Source: Gilvimarinus sp. 2_MG-2023 (lineage in GTDB: Bacteria; Pseudomonadota; Gammaproteobacteria; Pseudomonadales; Cellvibrionaceae). From it: DNA of 64,000 nt. The notes under the pieces are model-generated. The model had not been told where the DNA came from. It did no database searches and was given only the letters and a program-made list of their open reading frames with translations. This document shows positions 17,074-28,000 of the stretch, piece after piece. The translations under genes and the position numbers were made by a program. Each line of letters opens with the position of its first letter. The first letter of the stretch is position 1. Location: contig NZ_JAUOQM010000044.1 of assembly GCF_030547685.1 (NCBI RefSeq), positions 135,637-199,636 of the forward strand, read 5' to 3'.

Positions 17074-19263
17074 TTAGCTCATATCTTGTGGGTCTACATC
17101 AATAGACCAGCGCAAATGGCGTGGGGTTTTGATGGAGTCGAGGTGCTCGGCCAAAGCTCTGAGAAAGGCCTGTAGGGCGTGGCGGGAAGGGCCTCTGACT
17201 TGCAGTAGATGGCGATAACGCTGGCCTTTTTTCTCCATCAGGGCTGGCATTGGCCCCAGCATTTGCACCGCGTTTTGCTCCGCAAGTGGTGTCAGACTTT
17301 GCCTCAGCTGGTTGAGAAACTGATGCGGGCTGTCGGCTTCGGGGGCGTCGGCGCGGACCAGTGCGATGGGTAGAAAGGGCGGCATCTGACTCATTTGCCG
17401 CTCTTCCAGTAAGGTTGCGGCGAAGGCGGAATAGCCCTGCTGTATCAGTCGTTGGAGCAGCGGATGGTGGCGGTTTTGGGTTTGCAGAATAACCTCACCG
17501 CGCCGATCACCGCGCCCCGAACGCCCCGCAACCTGAGTAATGAGCTGCCCCAGGCGTTCGGGGCCGCGAAAATCCGCGCTCAGCAGGCCGCCATCGACAT
17601 CGAGAATAATCGCGAGAGAAACCTTGGGGAAATGATGGCCTTTGGCCAGCATTTGGGTGCCGACCAAAATACAGGGTTCACCACTGTTGATGCGTGTAAA
17701 CAGGTCTTCCAAAGCCCCTTTTTGGCGAGTGCTGTCGCGGTCAATACGCCAGACAGGCACGGAGGTGAGGCGCTGATTCAAAGCCTGTTCACTGCGTTCG
17801 GTGCCCTGGCCGATTGGTTCTAAATGGTGTCCGTGGCAGCTTTCGCAAGTGCGCAAAATGGGGCGTTGAAAATCGCAGTGATGGCAATGTAAGTGTCGCG
17901 GGTTATGGTGCAGGGTGAGCCGCGCGTCGCAATTGGGGCAGTTGACCACCGCGCCACAATCCCGGCATTTTAACGCCGGTGCAAAGCCGCGCCGATTGAG
18001 AAAAACTAATACCTGGTTGCCTTGGGCTAAGTGCTGCTCAATGGCCAATAAGCTCTCGGCGGCTAAACCTTGGTGGTGATCACTGCTGTCGATGACGTTA
18101 ATTAAAGGTGCCGCTTGACGATTGGCTCTGTGCCGCAATGGCAAGGCCTGAAAACGACCGGTGTTGACATTGTGCAAGCTCTCAAGCGCCGGTGTGGCCG
18201 AGCCTAATATCAGCGGTATGTTTAAATTTTTGGCGCGTACACAGGCAAGGTCGCGGGCCGAGTAGCGAAAACCATCTTGCTGCTTGAAGGAGGTATCGTG
18301 TTCCTCATCAATAATGATAAGCCCTGGGTTTTTCAATGGGGTAAACAGGGCCGAGCGGGTGCCAATGATAATGCTGGCTTCCCCGCTGGCAGCGCGCAGC
18401 CAACTGTTAAGCCGCTCGCGATCGTTGAGGCCCGAGTGTAATACGGCGACTGAGGCGCCAAATCGCCGTGCAAAACGCTTGATGGTTTGCGGGGTTAGGC
18501 CTATTTCAGGCACCAGTACGAGAGTTTGAGCCTGCTCAGCGCCTTCGCGTAAGCGAGCGATGGCTTGTAAATAAACTTCGGTTTTACCACTGCCAGTGGC
18601 ACCGTCGAGTAAATAGGTCTGATAGCGCTCAAACGAAATGGCATCAAGAGCAGCCTGCTGTTCAGCGTTGAGGTTAAGGGGGGATTCGCTATTGGTTACA
18701 GGTGGCGCCGCGCAGGTGTGGGCCAAGCCCTTTTCTTGTAGGCGTAATAGGGCGTCGCGGGCAAAACCTGCTTCTTTTAAAGCTTGCCACGTGGTTCCGG
18801 GCCGTTCGCGCAATTGGTGTAATAGTTGCGCTTGCTTGGGCGCTTTCGCTAAAGCGTTGTCTGGCAGGCCCAGTCCTTCGGTGGTGAGTTGCCAGCACTG
18901 CTCGGTGGTAGATAATTGTGGTGTCATGGCTGCCCCTTGGCGCAGCAATACCGGTAGGGCGGCCTGTAGAGCTTCGCCAATGGGGCACTGGTAGTAATCG
19001 GCTGCCCAAAGTAGCAGTTGCAGCAGTTCATCGTTGACCGCGGGGGTGGGGTCGAGCACCGAGGTAATCGGCTTTAGTCGGTCGGTCGGGGTGTCACTTT
19101 GGGATGCGTGCTTAAGCACAATACCAATTAATGTACGGTGGCCAAAGGGCACTTCGACCCGCGCGCCTATCGCTGGCTTGTGTTGCTCATTAGGCAATAA
19201 ATAGTCGAATACGCGCCGCAGCGGAACGGGAAGGGCGACTTGTATGATACGCTGCGCGGTCAT
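17074..19263 (-). CDS. priA: PriA, primosomal replication-restart helicase
   Basis: A 729-residue 3'-5' DNA helicase that recognises stalled or repaired forks and starts DnaB reloading. The N-terminal DNA-binding domain begins at MTAQRIIQVALPVPL; this ATG is preferred to the upstream ATG at 19317. Walker A is GATGSGKTE, the helicase DExH box IIIDEEHD, and eight zinc-ligand cysteines lie in CRDCGAVVNCPNCD plus CHHC and CESC. The protein is of normal length. In E. coli PriA hands over to PriB, DnaT and DnaC; this window also encodes a DnaT-like and a loader-like protein at 51679-53377. Confidence 0.96.
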   Translation of the reverse strand: MTAQRIIQVALPVPLRRVFDYLLPNEQHKPAIGARVEVPFGHRTLIGIVLKHASQSDTPTDRLKPITSVLDPTPAVNDELLQLLLWAADYYQCPIGEALQAALPVLLRQGAAMTPQLSTTEQCWQLTTEGLGLPDNALAKAPKQAQLLHQLRERPGTTWQALKEAGFARDALLRLQEKGLAHTCAAPPVTNSESPLNLNAEQQAALDAISFERYQTYLLDGATGSGKTEVYLQAIARLREGAEQAQTLVLVPEIGLTPQTIKRFARRFGASVAVLHSGLNDRERLNSWLRAASGEASIIIGTRSALFTPLKNPGLIIIDEEHDTSFKQQDGFRYSARDLACVRAKNLNIPLILGSATPALESLHNVNTGRFQALPLRHRANRQAAPLINVIDSSDHHQGLAAESLLAIEQHLAQGNQVLVFLNRRGFAPALKCRDCGAVVNCPNCDARLTLHHNPRHLHCHHCDFQRPILRTCESCHGHHLEPIGQGTERSEQALNQRLTSVPVWRIDRDSTRQKGALEDLFTRINSGEPCILVGTQMLAKGHHFPKVSLAIILDVDGGLLSADFRGPERLGQLITQVAGRSGRGDRRGEVILQTQNRHHPLLQRLIQQGYSAFAATLLEERQMSQMPPFLPIALVRADAPEADSPHQFLNQLRQSLTPLAEQNAVQMLGPMPALMEKKGQRYRHLLQVRGPSRHALQAFLRALAEHLDSIKTPRHLRWSIDVDPQDMS

Positions 19264-19431
19264 TGAATGCGGTGGCCATTTATTGTGGATGAGTTGATTG
19301 ACACTGCAATCTATCATATCGGGTGAATGAAAAAGCCCAAGTTCTAAGTGAGCATCATATTACGGTATTTAACCGCTCACTTCAGCCGTGTCGGATGCTG
19401 TGAGAAATCGTTTGAAAAATACACATTTTTC

Positions 19432-19459
19432 TTGATTTGGTCTCGGTCTGTGGTAGTAT
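19432..19459 (+). promoter_or_regulatory. Sigma70 promoter of rpmE
   Basis: TTGATT (19432-19437) and TAGTAT (19454-19459) are separated by 16 nt. Transcription would start near 19466, giving a leader of about 95 nt before the rpmE ATG. Confidence 0.6.
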
Positions 19460-19560
19460 CGCCGCCCCTAAGCACTAACCAACCTGAGATACCGTGCTCG
19501 GCGCAGAGACTGATTCAGTTTTATGATCGGGTGGCGGTATACAACAAACGGGCAAATACC

Positions 19561-19779
19561 ATGAAAGCAGATATTCATCCTAAATATGAAAACGTAACTG
19601 CAAGCTGCAGCTGCGGTAACAAAATTGAAACTCGTTCTACTCGCGGTGAAGATTTTCACATCGACGTTTGTTCTGAGTGCCACCCTTTCTTTACCGGCAA
19701 GCAGAAAGTAGTAGATACCGGCGGCCGTATCGATCGCTTTAATAAGCGTTTTGCCAGCCGTATCGGTGGTGGTAAGTAA
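19561..19779 (+). CDS. rpmE: 50S ribosomal protein L31, zinc-binding type
   Basis: 72 residues starting [10 protein letters not shown]. Cysteines at 16, 18, 37 and 40 make this the zinc-containing (C+) form, which acts as a zinc reserve on the ribosome and is replaced by a C- paralogue under zinc limitation in many bacteria. No C- paralogue is in this window. A longer open frame from 19348 adds a non-homologous N-terminus that spans the promoter, so the ATG at 19561 is used. Confidence 0.96.
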   Translation: MKADIHPKYENVTASCSCGNKIETRSTRGEDFHIDVCSECHPFFTGKQKVVDTGGRIDRFNKRFASRIGGGK

Positions 19780-19804
19780 GCGATTACTACACTGTAGCGA
19801 GCAT

Positions 19805-19833
19805 AAAAAAACCCGCCTTGAGCGGGTTTTTTT
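19805..19833. terminator. Bidirectional intrinsic terminator between rpmE and mrcA
   Basis: A-tract, then ACCCGC (19811-19816), a 5-nt loop and GCGGGT (19822-19827), then a T7 tract. The flanking A and T runs make it work for rpmE on the plus strand and mrcA on the minus strand. Confidence 0.9.
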
Positions 19834-19867
19834 ATGTCTGCTAATTCTACTGTCTTCGATTGCTCAT

Positions 19868-22327
19868 CTAAAAAAGTTCTTCCGGCAGTATGTCGGCGTT
19901 GGTGTTGTCGCCCCCGGCCGATTCGGTATCTTTGGTTGCGGGTACCTCGCTTGCTCGAAAGATCTCGAAGATGGCATCGGGGTCGTTGGCGGCGGCGCGT
20001 TTACCCGTTTCAGGGTCAATACGTACCGTGACAATACCGTCGGGGCGGCGAGGGGGTACCTCGGGATGATCTTGCAATGCCTCGCGCATGTAGTTGATCC
20101 AGATGGGCAGTGCCGCCGTGCCGCCGTATTCGTTATTACCGAGGTTGGTATTGTTGTCAAAGCCGAGCCAGGTGATGGTGGTAATGTCTGGGTTGTAGCC
20201 GGCAAACCATGAGTCTCTGGGGCCGTTGGTGGTGCCGGTTTTGCCGGCAATATCGCCTCGCTCCAGAACTCTAGCCCGGCGGCCAGTGCCGCGCGCGATA
20301 ACATCGCGCAGCATCGAGTCGGCAATAAAAGCGGTTTCGGCGCTGAGTACGCGCGGCGCGCGCGGTAAAGTGCGCTCCGAAGGCTCCTGATCAGAACCCT
20401 CCCCGCCCAGTAACTCCTCTAATGTTTGCGCTTCGCTGGCGGGCTCTTGGGGTGAATCTTGCTCCGCTAAAGACTGGCCTTCGCACTGACGGCAAACGGT
20501 TGCAGGGGCTGCTTCAAATAAAACAGCGCCATCCACATCCTCGATACGCTCAATCAAGTAAGGTGACACTTTAAAGCCACCGTTGGCGAGGGTGGCATAA
20601 CCTTCAGCCAGCTGTAATGGTGTCACGTCGTGACTGCCGAGCGCCAAAGAAAGATCGTAGGGCAGAGCCTCGGCGTCGAAGCCAAAGCGGGCAATGCCGC
20701 GGTGGGCGGTCTGTATGCCGATGGAGCGCAATATACGAATAGAAACGAGGTTGCGTGAGCGGTACAGAGCGGTACGCATTCGCATGGGCCCCAGAAAGCT
20801 GCCGCCATCGTTGACGGGGCGCCAGGTGCCCTCCAGGCTGGCATCTTCAATCACAATAGGCGCATCGTTGATTATGGTGGCTGGGGTAAAGCCATTATCC
20901 AGTGCCGTCGTGTAAATAAAGGGTTTGAAGGAAGAGCCCGGCTGGCGGGTGGACAGCGTTACCCGGTTGAAATTGCTTTTATTGAAGTCAAAGCCGCCCA
21001 CGAGGGACACAATGGCGCCGTTGTTTGGGTTAAGTGATATCAGGGCAGCCTCTGCCTCTGGCAGTTGGGCCAACTGCCAGCCGTTGTCGCTGGGGCGTAC
21101 GCGAATTAGGTCTCCTGGGGAAAAAATATCCGCGGTAGTTTGCGGTCGCTTGCCGCGGTAATTTTCATCAATATAGGGGCGTGCACTCGATAAACCGTCC
21201 TCCCACTGTAATGTGTAAAGGCTACCATCGGCGAATAATATCTCAGCGCTCTGCTCATCGGTGCTGCTAACAACGGCGGGTTTGAGGCCGCCGTAGGTGC
21301 TTATGTCCGCCAGCTGCTCAATCCAAGTATCGGGGTCTTCTAGTCCTAAATTAGCCTCGGGCCCGCGATAGCCGTGGCGTTGATCGTAAGTAAGGACACC
21401 TTCGACTAAGACTGCTTGAGCCACCTCTTGTAAGTGAGCGTTTACTGTTGTGTAAACACTGTAGCCATCGCTATACGCTTGCTTGCCGTAGAGTGTGACG
21501 GCGTGTTGACGGGCCATTTCTGCCACATGAGGGGCGTAGAGTTCTGGGCTGAGGCCGTGGTACTCGGCGCTTACCGGCTCTTTGACGGCTTGGTCGTGAG
21601 TGGTTTGGTCAATATGGCCGAGTTCAAGCATACGACCTAAAATCCAGTCGCGTCGGATCAGTGCTCGCTGAGGGTTTGCCAGCGGGTTGTAGGCAGATGG
21701 TGCCTTGGGGAGGCCGGCAATCATGGCCCATTGAGCTAAGCTTAGGTCGTTGATGTCTTTGCCATAGTAGACATTAGCGGCGGCCTGTATGCCATAAGCG
21801 CGGTTGCCAAAGTAAATTTTGTTGCTGTACAGCTCTAAAATCTCGGCCTTACTCAGTTCGCGTTCAATTTGCAGGGCCAGCAAAATTTCATTGAATTTAC
21901 GGGCGAAGGTTTGCTTAAAGGTTAAAAAGAAGTTGCGGGCCACCTGCATGGTGATGGTGCTGCCTCCGGATTGGATGCTACCCGTTTGCAATAATTGTGA
22001 AGCGGCTCGCAAAAGTCCTCTAATGGAAACACCGTTATGGTCGTAGAATTGGGCGTCCTCTGCCGAAAGCAGTGCTTTTACATATAATGGAGGAATCTTT
22101 TCATAGCTAATAGGGGTGCGTCGCTGTTCACCAAATTCACCAATAAGCTTGTTATCGCTTGAATATATACGCAACGGGGTCTGTAATTTAACCTCCCGTA
22201 GCATTTGAACATCGGGCAGTTTGGGGGCCAAATACAGGTACAAACCGGCAAACGTGACGCCGGTCACACCGCATCCCGCGAGGAATAGCCAGAAAACGAC
22301 TTTGATAAAAGAATATTTTTTAAGCAT
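19868..22327 (-). CDS. mrcA: Penicillin-binding protein 1A (class A, bifunctional)
   Basis: An 819-residue inner-membrane enzyme that polymerises and cross-links peptidoglycan. It has an N-terminal membrane anchor (about residues 8-32), then a GT51 glycosyltransferase domain with the catalytic Glu in SAEDAQFYDHNG (about residue 90) and GGSTITMQVARNFF. An OB-like insert typical of PBP1A comes next, then a transpeptidase domain with SxxK in PGSSFKPF, SRN, and KTG in GKTGTTNGPRDSW. An acidic, low-complexity insertion with a CRQC pair lies just before the KTG region (about residues 635-675). It is divergent from pilM, the arrangement known for ponA in Pseudomonas. Confidence 0.95.
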   Translation of the reverse strand: MLKKYSFIKVVFWLFLAGCGVTGVTFAGLYLYLAPKLPDVQMLREVKLQTPLRIYSSDNKLIGEFGEQRRTPISYEKIPPLYVKALLSAEDAQFYDHNGVSIRGLLRAASQLLQTGSIQSGGSTITMQVARNFFLTFKQTFARKFNEILLALQIERELSKAEILELYSNKIYFGNRAYGIQAAANVYYGKDINDLSLAQWAMIAGLPKAPSAYNPLANPQRALIRRDWILGRMLELGHIDQTTHDQAVKEPVSAEYHGLSPELYAPHVAEMARQHAVTLYGKQAYSDGYSVYTTVNAHLQEVAQAVLVEGVLTYDQRHGYRGPEANLGLEDPDTWIEQLADISTYGGLKPAVVSSTDEQSAEILFADGSLYTLQWEDGLSSARPYIDENYRGKRPQTTADIFSPGDLIRVRPSDNGWQLAQLPEAEAALISLNPNNGAIVSLVGGFDFNKSNFNRVTLSTRQPGSSFKPFIYTTALDNGFTPATIINDAPIVIEDASLEGTWRPVNDGGSFLGPMRMRTALYRSRNLVSIRILRSIGIQTAHRGIARFGFDAEALPYDLSLALGSHDVTPLQLAEGYATLANGGFKVSPYLIERIEDVDGAVLFEAAPATVCRQCEGQSLAEQDSPQEPASEAQTLEELLGGEGSDQEPSERTLPRAPRVLSAETAFIADSMLRDVIARGTGRRARVLERGDIAGKTGTTNGPRDSWFAGYNPDITTITWLGFDNNTNLGNNEYGGTAALPIWINYMREALQDHPEVPPRRPDGIVTVRIDPETGKRAAANDPDAIFEIFRASEVPATKDTESAGGDNTNADILPEELF

Positions 22328-22418
22328 TTTTTCTATGGGAATTAGTGGGTTAGCGATATTTACCTTATTGGCGATGCATTATACGGGGTTTTTTCCTGTT
22401 TACATACGTACGTTCTTG

Positions 22419-22446
22419 TTGCAGGCTTAACTTAAAGTGCTATAAC
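22419..22446 (+). promoter_or_regulatory. Probable promoter of the pilMNOPQ operon
   Basis: TTGCAG (22419-22424) and TATAAC (22441-22446) with a 16-nt spacer lie about 37 nt before the pilM ATG, in the 155-nt region shared with divergent mrcA. Confidence 0.5.
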
Positions 22447-22461
22447 ATAAACGACGGCTAA

Positions 22462-23549
<1,088 letters not shown>

Positions 23550-23550
<1 letters not shown>

Positions 23551-24128
23551 TGGCGACAATTAATTTACTCCCCTGGCGCGATAAGCACCGGGAGGAAAAG
23601 AAAAAAGAATTTATCGGCATAATGGTCATTGTTGCTGTCGTCGCTGCGGTGATTGCGTTTGCTTGGATCTCTCATGCTAACGGCAAAGTGGATCATCAGC
23701 GCGCGCGCAACCAAATGCTCGATAACGAGATAAAGCAGCTGGATAAACAGGTGAAAGAAATTGAGCAGCTGCAGGCGCGTCGCGAAGAGCTACTAGAGCT
23801 AATGCGCTTAATTCGTGATTTGGAGGGTACGCGTTCAGTCATTGTGCATCAGTTCGACGATTTGGTGAGAGCTTTGCCCGATGGGGTCTTTTTGACTAAG
23901 TTGTCGCGTGAGGGGGATGTGGTGAGTATTTTAGGCATCGCCGAATCAAACAACCGCGTGTCTAGTTTTATGCGAAACCTATCGGCATCGGATTGGTATG
24001 AAGATCCCAGCTTGTCTTCTGTCGAAGTCGCACCTGAAGAGGGTGGGCAGGCAAATGCATTTGAAATGACAGTGAAAGCCGTCGTCTCTGCCGAGCTGAG
24101 TGATGCGTCTGAAGAGGGAGCTAACTAA
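23550..24128 (+). CDS. pilN: Type IV pilus inner-membrane protein PilN
   Basis: 192 residues. It opens MATINLLPWRDKHRE, where the INLLPWR segment is the known PilM-binding tail. One membrane helix (about residues 24-42) and a coiled coil (about 50-85) precede a periplasmic ferredoxin-like domain that pairs with PilO. Start and stop both overlap neighbours by one base, so the operon is translationally coupled. Confidence 0.95.
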
Positions 24129-24745
24129 TGTCTTGGAAAGATGCTATAGAGCGGGCACGGGACTTTGATTATAGTGATCCTGAGCGCTTAGGTGTTTGGC
24201 CGCTACCAACTAAAATTTTAGTTTGTGTGCTGATCGCAGTGGCTCTTATTTTTGCTGGTTACTGGTTTAAAGTGAAGCCGATTGAGCAGCAGTTGACCTC
24301 GGAGCAAATTAAAGAGAAAGGGCTGCGGGATACTTTCGAGTTAAAAGCGGCGCAGGCTGCAAACCTCGATGCCTATAAGGCGCAGATGGAAGAAATGAAA
24401 GCCTCCTTTGAGTCTTTGTTGTCGCGTCTGCCTACCGACACTGAGGTGGCTGGCCTTCTCGATGATATTGATGCGCGCAGTGTGGAAAGTGGTCTGGGGG
24501 ATTTCAAGCTAGAGCTGCAGCCAGAACAGGATGCCGAGTATTACGTAGAAAAGCCCATGGAGATCAATGTGCGCGGCGGCTATCATGATTTTGGTGGTTT
24601 TGTCAGCGGCGTGGCAGGTATGCCTCGGATTGTCACCTTGCACGACTTTACTATTGAGACGTCAGATGGCGGTGGCGATTTAAACATGCAAATAACCGCA
24701 AAAACTTATTACTATCAGGGTGGGGAGCAAAACGATGCTGAATAA
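24128..24745 (+). CDS. pilO: Type IV pilus inner-membrane protein PilO
   Basis: 205 residues with a short cytoplasmic tail, one membrane helix (about residues 29-47), a coiled coil to about residue 95 and a periplasmic domain. It forms a heterodimer with PilN and links it to PilP and the secretin. The segment RLPTDTEVAGLLDDI is family-typical. The ATG overlaps the pilN stop (TAATG), and the 3' end overlaps pilP by 11 nt. Confidence 0.95.
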   Translation: MSWKDAIERARDFDYSDPERLGVWPLPTKILVCVLIAVALIFAGYWFKVKPIEQQLTSEQIKEKGLRDTFELKAAQAANLDAYKAQMEEMKASFESLLSRLPTDTEVAGLLDDIDARSVESGLGDFKLELQPEQDAEYYVEKPMEINVRGGYHDFGGFVSGVAGMPRIVTLHDFTIETSDGGGDLNMQITAKTYYYQGGEQNDAE

Positions 24746-25268
24746 AACCTCCAAACTGATTGTACTGGCAATGGCCTTGGCGTTATCGGCTTGCGGTGGT
24801 GGTGATTTAAGTAAATTGCAGGATGAGATTGAAGAGACTAAGCGTCGGCCAGGTAAGCAAATTGAGCCTTTACCCGTTTTTAGACCACTGCCGCCTTTTA
24901 GTTATGCGGCGATGACAAAACGCAGTCCTTTTGAGCGTCCAGTTGAAGAGTTGGCGAGCGTCAAAGGCGGTAAGACTGTCGAGCCAGATTTATCTCGCCC
25001 TAAAGAATACCTAGAAAACTTCAGTATCACCAATATGTCTATGGTCGGTACGGTTGAGCAAAAAGGAACGCTTTGGGCGTTGATCGATACGGGACCAGGC
25101 GCCCAGCGCAGCGTGGAACCGGTAACAGTGGGGAATTATATGGGGCGTAATCACGGCGAGATTATCACCGCATCACCCAATCAAATTGAGGTGATGGAAA
25201 TCGTAGCCGACGGCGATGGCGGCTGGGTTGAGCGTCCTCGTATTATTAAATTAGAAGAAAAGGAATAG
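24735..25268 (+). CDS. pilP: Type IV pilus lipoprotein PilP
   Basis: 177 residues with a lipoprotein signal: a hydrophobic stretch followed by LALSAC, giving an acylated cysteine at about residue 20. The C-terminal domain (from about residue 95) includes NMSMVGTVEQKGTLWALI and YMGRNHGEI, which contact the N0 domain of PilQ. The start at ATG 24735, inside the end of pilO, is preferred because GGGGAG lies 7 nt upstream and the signal peptide then begins properly. Confidence 0.94.
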   Translation: MLNKTSKLIVLAMALALSACGGGDLSKLQDEIEETKRRPGKQIEPLPVFRPLPPFSYAAMTKRSPFERPVEELASVKGGKTVEPDLSRPKEYLENFSITNMSMVGTVEQKGTLWALIDTGPGAQRSVEPVTVGNYMGRNHGEIITASPNQIEVMEIVADGDGGWVERPRIIKLEEKE

Positions 25269-25274
25269 GCAGTC

Positions 25275-27419
25275 ATGCGTGCTTTGTTCTTAGTGGGGTT
25301 CAAGATGAAATACTCTCTAGCGTTGTTAATGGTGTCCATGCTGGCTCCACTTGTAGGGGCTGCTACCCTAGACGATATTCGATTTGCTGAGCTACCGAAT
25401 CAGCGCTTTGAAGTGCAGTTGAAATTTAACGATGCGCCGCCTGAGCCCGATGGGTATACCATTGAAAGCCCAGCGCGTATTGTGTTGGATTTTCCAGATG
25501 TGGTGAGCAATTTAAGTGAGCGTCATTTTCCGTTAGCTTTTGATAATGGTACTGGAGCTCTGGTGATGACAGGCTCAGGTCGCACGCGATTAATTCTTAA
25601 TCTTGAGCGGCTGTCTGGTTACGATACGCGCATTGAAGGAAATACTTACTTCGTTGAAGTTGGTTCAGGTAGCGGCTCTGCAGATTTACAGATTAGCGAC
25701 GCTAAATCTGGAACTGCGATTGCAGTGAGTAAGCAAAGCAGCACGAGCAGTGATCGCGAAATTGCGGCAGTCGATTTCCGTCGCGGTGAAGACGGCGAAG
25801 GGCGCATTATTGTAGACCTGTCTAACAGCTCAATCAGCGCTGACATGCGTGACACGTCTGATGGTGTGCGTGTGCGTTTTGCCAATACCTTTGTCGAACA
25901 AGCGTTGCGCCGCCGCCTAGATGTGATGGATTTTGCTACACCGGTAAATGTAATTTCGGTGGATAACGACGCGGGTGATGCGATTATTAATATCAGTGCG
26001 CAAGGGGATTATGATTACCTTGCATATCAAACTGGTAATCGTTACGTCGTTAGTGTTAAACCGTTAACCGAGAAAGAAAAAGCTGAGCAGGAGCGCCTTT
26101 TTGAATACACCGGTGCCCGCCTGTCCTTTAACTTCCAAGATATTGAAGTGCGGGCAGTGCTGCAAATTATTGCCGACTTTACCGACTTAAACTTGGTGGC
26201 TTCCGATACCGTTCAGGGGCGTATCACACTGCGCTTGGATAATGTGCCCTGGGATCAAGCGCTCGATATGGTGCTGAAAACCAAAGGGTTGGACAAGCGT
26301 CAAGACGGCAATGTGTTAATGGTGGCGCCCGCCGCCGAAATTGCCGAGCGAGAACGTCAGGAGTTATCCACCAAGCGTCAGCTTGAAGAATTGGCGCCGC
26401 TGCGTACCGAGTATATTCGTATCAGCTACGCTAGTGCAGATGAGGTGTTTGCCATTGCCATGGGGGGCGAAAGTGGTAATCGCAGGGATAGCAATCGCGG
26501 CGCCACTTATTCGCTGATGTCTGAGCGCGGCCACGCCGTTGTCGACGAGCGTACAAACTCCATCATTATTACCGATACTGCCGATCGAGTGGAAGACTTT
26601 AAGCGTTTGCTGGAAGAGATCGATGTACCCATTAAGCAGGTAATGATCGAAGCGCGCCTAGTCATTGCCAATAAAGACTTTCGTCGTGAGCTGGGTGTAC
26701 GCTGGGGTGGTGTAGGCGCTAATCTATCGAGCGATTCGCTGGTTGAGGTTGGTGGTTCAACTGCAGGTCTTGATTCATTCCCCGGCTCTCCGGCTGATTT
26801 TATCTACGGTGGAAGCTCAGTCGATCTTGACGAAAACATGATGGTTGATATGGGTGTAGCTAGCCCAGTGGGTAGCATTGCGTTTGGCTTGCTGACCGAC
26901 AATACCTTTTTGGATCTTGAGCTGTCAGCCATGGAGTATAATGGCCACGCTGAAATTGTGTCTCAGCCCAAGGTAGTAACTGGCGATAAGCAGCAAGCGA
27001 TTATTTCTACCGGTAGTGAAATCCCTTACCAAGAGGCCTCCGCCAGCGGTGCAACCTCGGCAAGCTTTAAGGAGGTGTTGCTAGAGTTAGATGTAACGCC
27101 ACAGATTACGCCAGACAACAATATCATTATGGATCTGATTATCAAAAAAGATCTGTTGGCCGAGTTTAACCAGGAGTTTGGTGTTCCTATTATTGATGTC
27201 ACCAATGTCCAGACAAAGGTGCTGGTTAACGATGGTCAAACCATTGTGCTGGGTGGCATTTTTGAGATGGAGCAGCTTAAAGGTGTGGATAAAGTACCGT
27301 TCTTTGGTGACATTCCTTTCCTTGGTCGCTTGTTCCGCCGTGACACCATCGCCACTGAGAAGAGCGAGTTGCTAGTCTTTATTACTCCTCGCATTATGTC
27401 TGATGAGTTAACCGATTAA
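25275..27419 (+). CDS. pilQ: Type IV pilus outer-membrane secretin PilQ
   Basis: Up to 714 residues. A signal peptide is visible (ending APLVGAA); ATG 25275 and ATG 25305 (GGGG 7 nt before it) are both possible starts, with the second giving the more ordinary signal peptide. Two AMIN domains lie in the first 250 residues, then a secretin/TonB short N-terminal domain (FNFQDIEVRAVLQIIADFT), an NolW-like domain and the secretin core ending in VPFFGDIPFLGRLFR and LLVFITPRI. The multimer forms the pore through which the pilus exits. Confidence 0.96.
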   Translation: MRALFLVGFKMKYSLALLMVSMLAPLVGAATLDDIRFAELPNQRFEVQLKFNDAPPEPDGYTIESPARIVLDFPDVVSNLSERHFPLAFDNGTGALVMTGSGRTRLILNLERLSGYDTRIEGNTYFVEVGSGSGSADLQISDAKSGTAIAVSKQSSTSSDREIAAVDFRRGEDGEGRIIVDLSNSSISADMRDTSDGVRVRFANTFVEQALRRRLDVMDFATPVNVISVDNDAGDAIINISAQGDYDYLAYQTGNRYVVSVKPLTEKEKAEQERLFEYTGARLSFNFQDIEVRAVLQIIADFTDLNLVASDTVQGRITLRLDNVPWDQALDMVLKTKGLDKRQDGNVLMVAPAAEIAERERQELSTKRQLEELAPLRTEYIRISYASADEVFAIAMGGESGNRRDSNRGATYSLMSERGHAVVDERTNSIIITDTADRVEDFKRLLEEIDVPIKQVMIEARLVIANKDFRRELGVRWGGVGANLSSDSLVEVGGSTAGLDSFPGSPADFIYGGSSVDLDENMMVDMGVASPVGSIAFGLLTDNTFLDLELSAMEYNGHAEIVSQPKVVTGDKQQAIISTGSEIPYQEASASGATSASFKEVLLELDVTPQITPDNNIIMDLIIKKDLLAEFNQEFGVPIIDVTNVQTKVLVNDGQTIVLGGIFEMEQLKGVDKVPFFGDIPFLGRLFRRDTIATEKSELLVFITPRIMSDELTD

Positions 27420-27422
27420 TTC

Positions 27423-27950
27423 ATGATTCGAGCTCATGTATTCCTTGTCGGCCCCATGGGGGTCGGCAAGTCCACTATAGGCCGCATGCTGGCCTCTGAC
27501 TTGGGTTTACCTTTCCTCGATACCGACCGTGTAATTGAAGAGCGCACAGGGGCGGATATTCCCTGGATATTTGATATGGAAGGCGAGGACGGCTTCCGTC
27601 AGCGTGAAACCAACGTATTGGCTGATATTTGTCAGATGACCGCATCGGTAGTTGCTACTGGCGGGGGAATTGTCACGCGAGAAAAAAACCTAGAGCTTAT
27701 GCGCAATGCCGGGACGACTTGCTATTTGCAAGCTTCCGTCGAGCAATTGGTTGAGCGTACGGCACGGGACAAAAAGCGCCCATTGTTGCAAGTTGACAAC
27801 CCGCGCGAAAAAATCGAGCAAATATTGGCCGAGCGAGAGCCCAGTTATCGTTCGGTTTCTCAGATCGTGGTGAATACTGATCGTTACGGACCTAAGGCCG
27901 CGGTACAAGAAATTTTGGAGGCGTTGTCCCGCTTGGGGGTTACCCCTTAA
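27423..27950 (+). CDS. aroK: Shikimate kinase
   Basis: 175 residues. Phosphorylates shikimate at O-3 in aromatic amino acid synthesis. Walker A is GPMGVGKST at residues 10-18, the shikimate-binding segment is DTDRVIEERTG, and VATGGGIV is the Walker B-like Gly-rich loop. It begins 4 nt after pilQ, so it is read from the pilus operon as in related genomes. Confidence 0.95.
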   Translation: MIRAHVFLVGPMGVGKSTIGRMLASDLGLPFLDTDRVIEERTGADIPWIFDMEGEDGFRQRETNVLADICQMTASVVATGGGIVTREKNLELMRNAGTTCYLQASVEQLVERTARDKKRPLLQVDNPREKIEQILAEREPSYRSVSQIVVNTDRYGPKAAVQEILEALSRLGVTP

Positions 27951-28000
27951 CCTGCTGAAGAGTGTGATAATATGGCGGTTTTGAGTTAAGACAAGCCGCT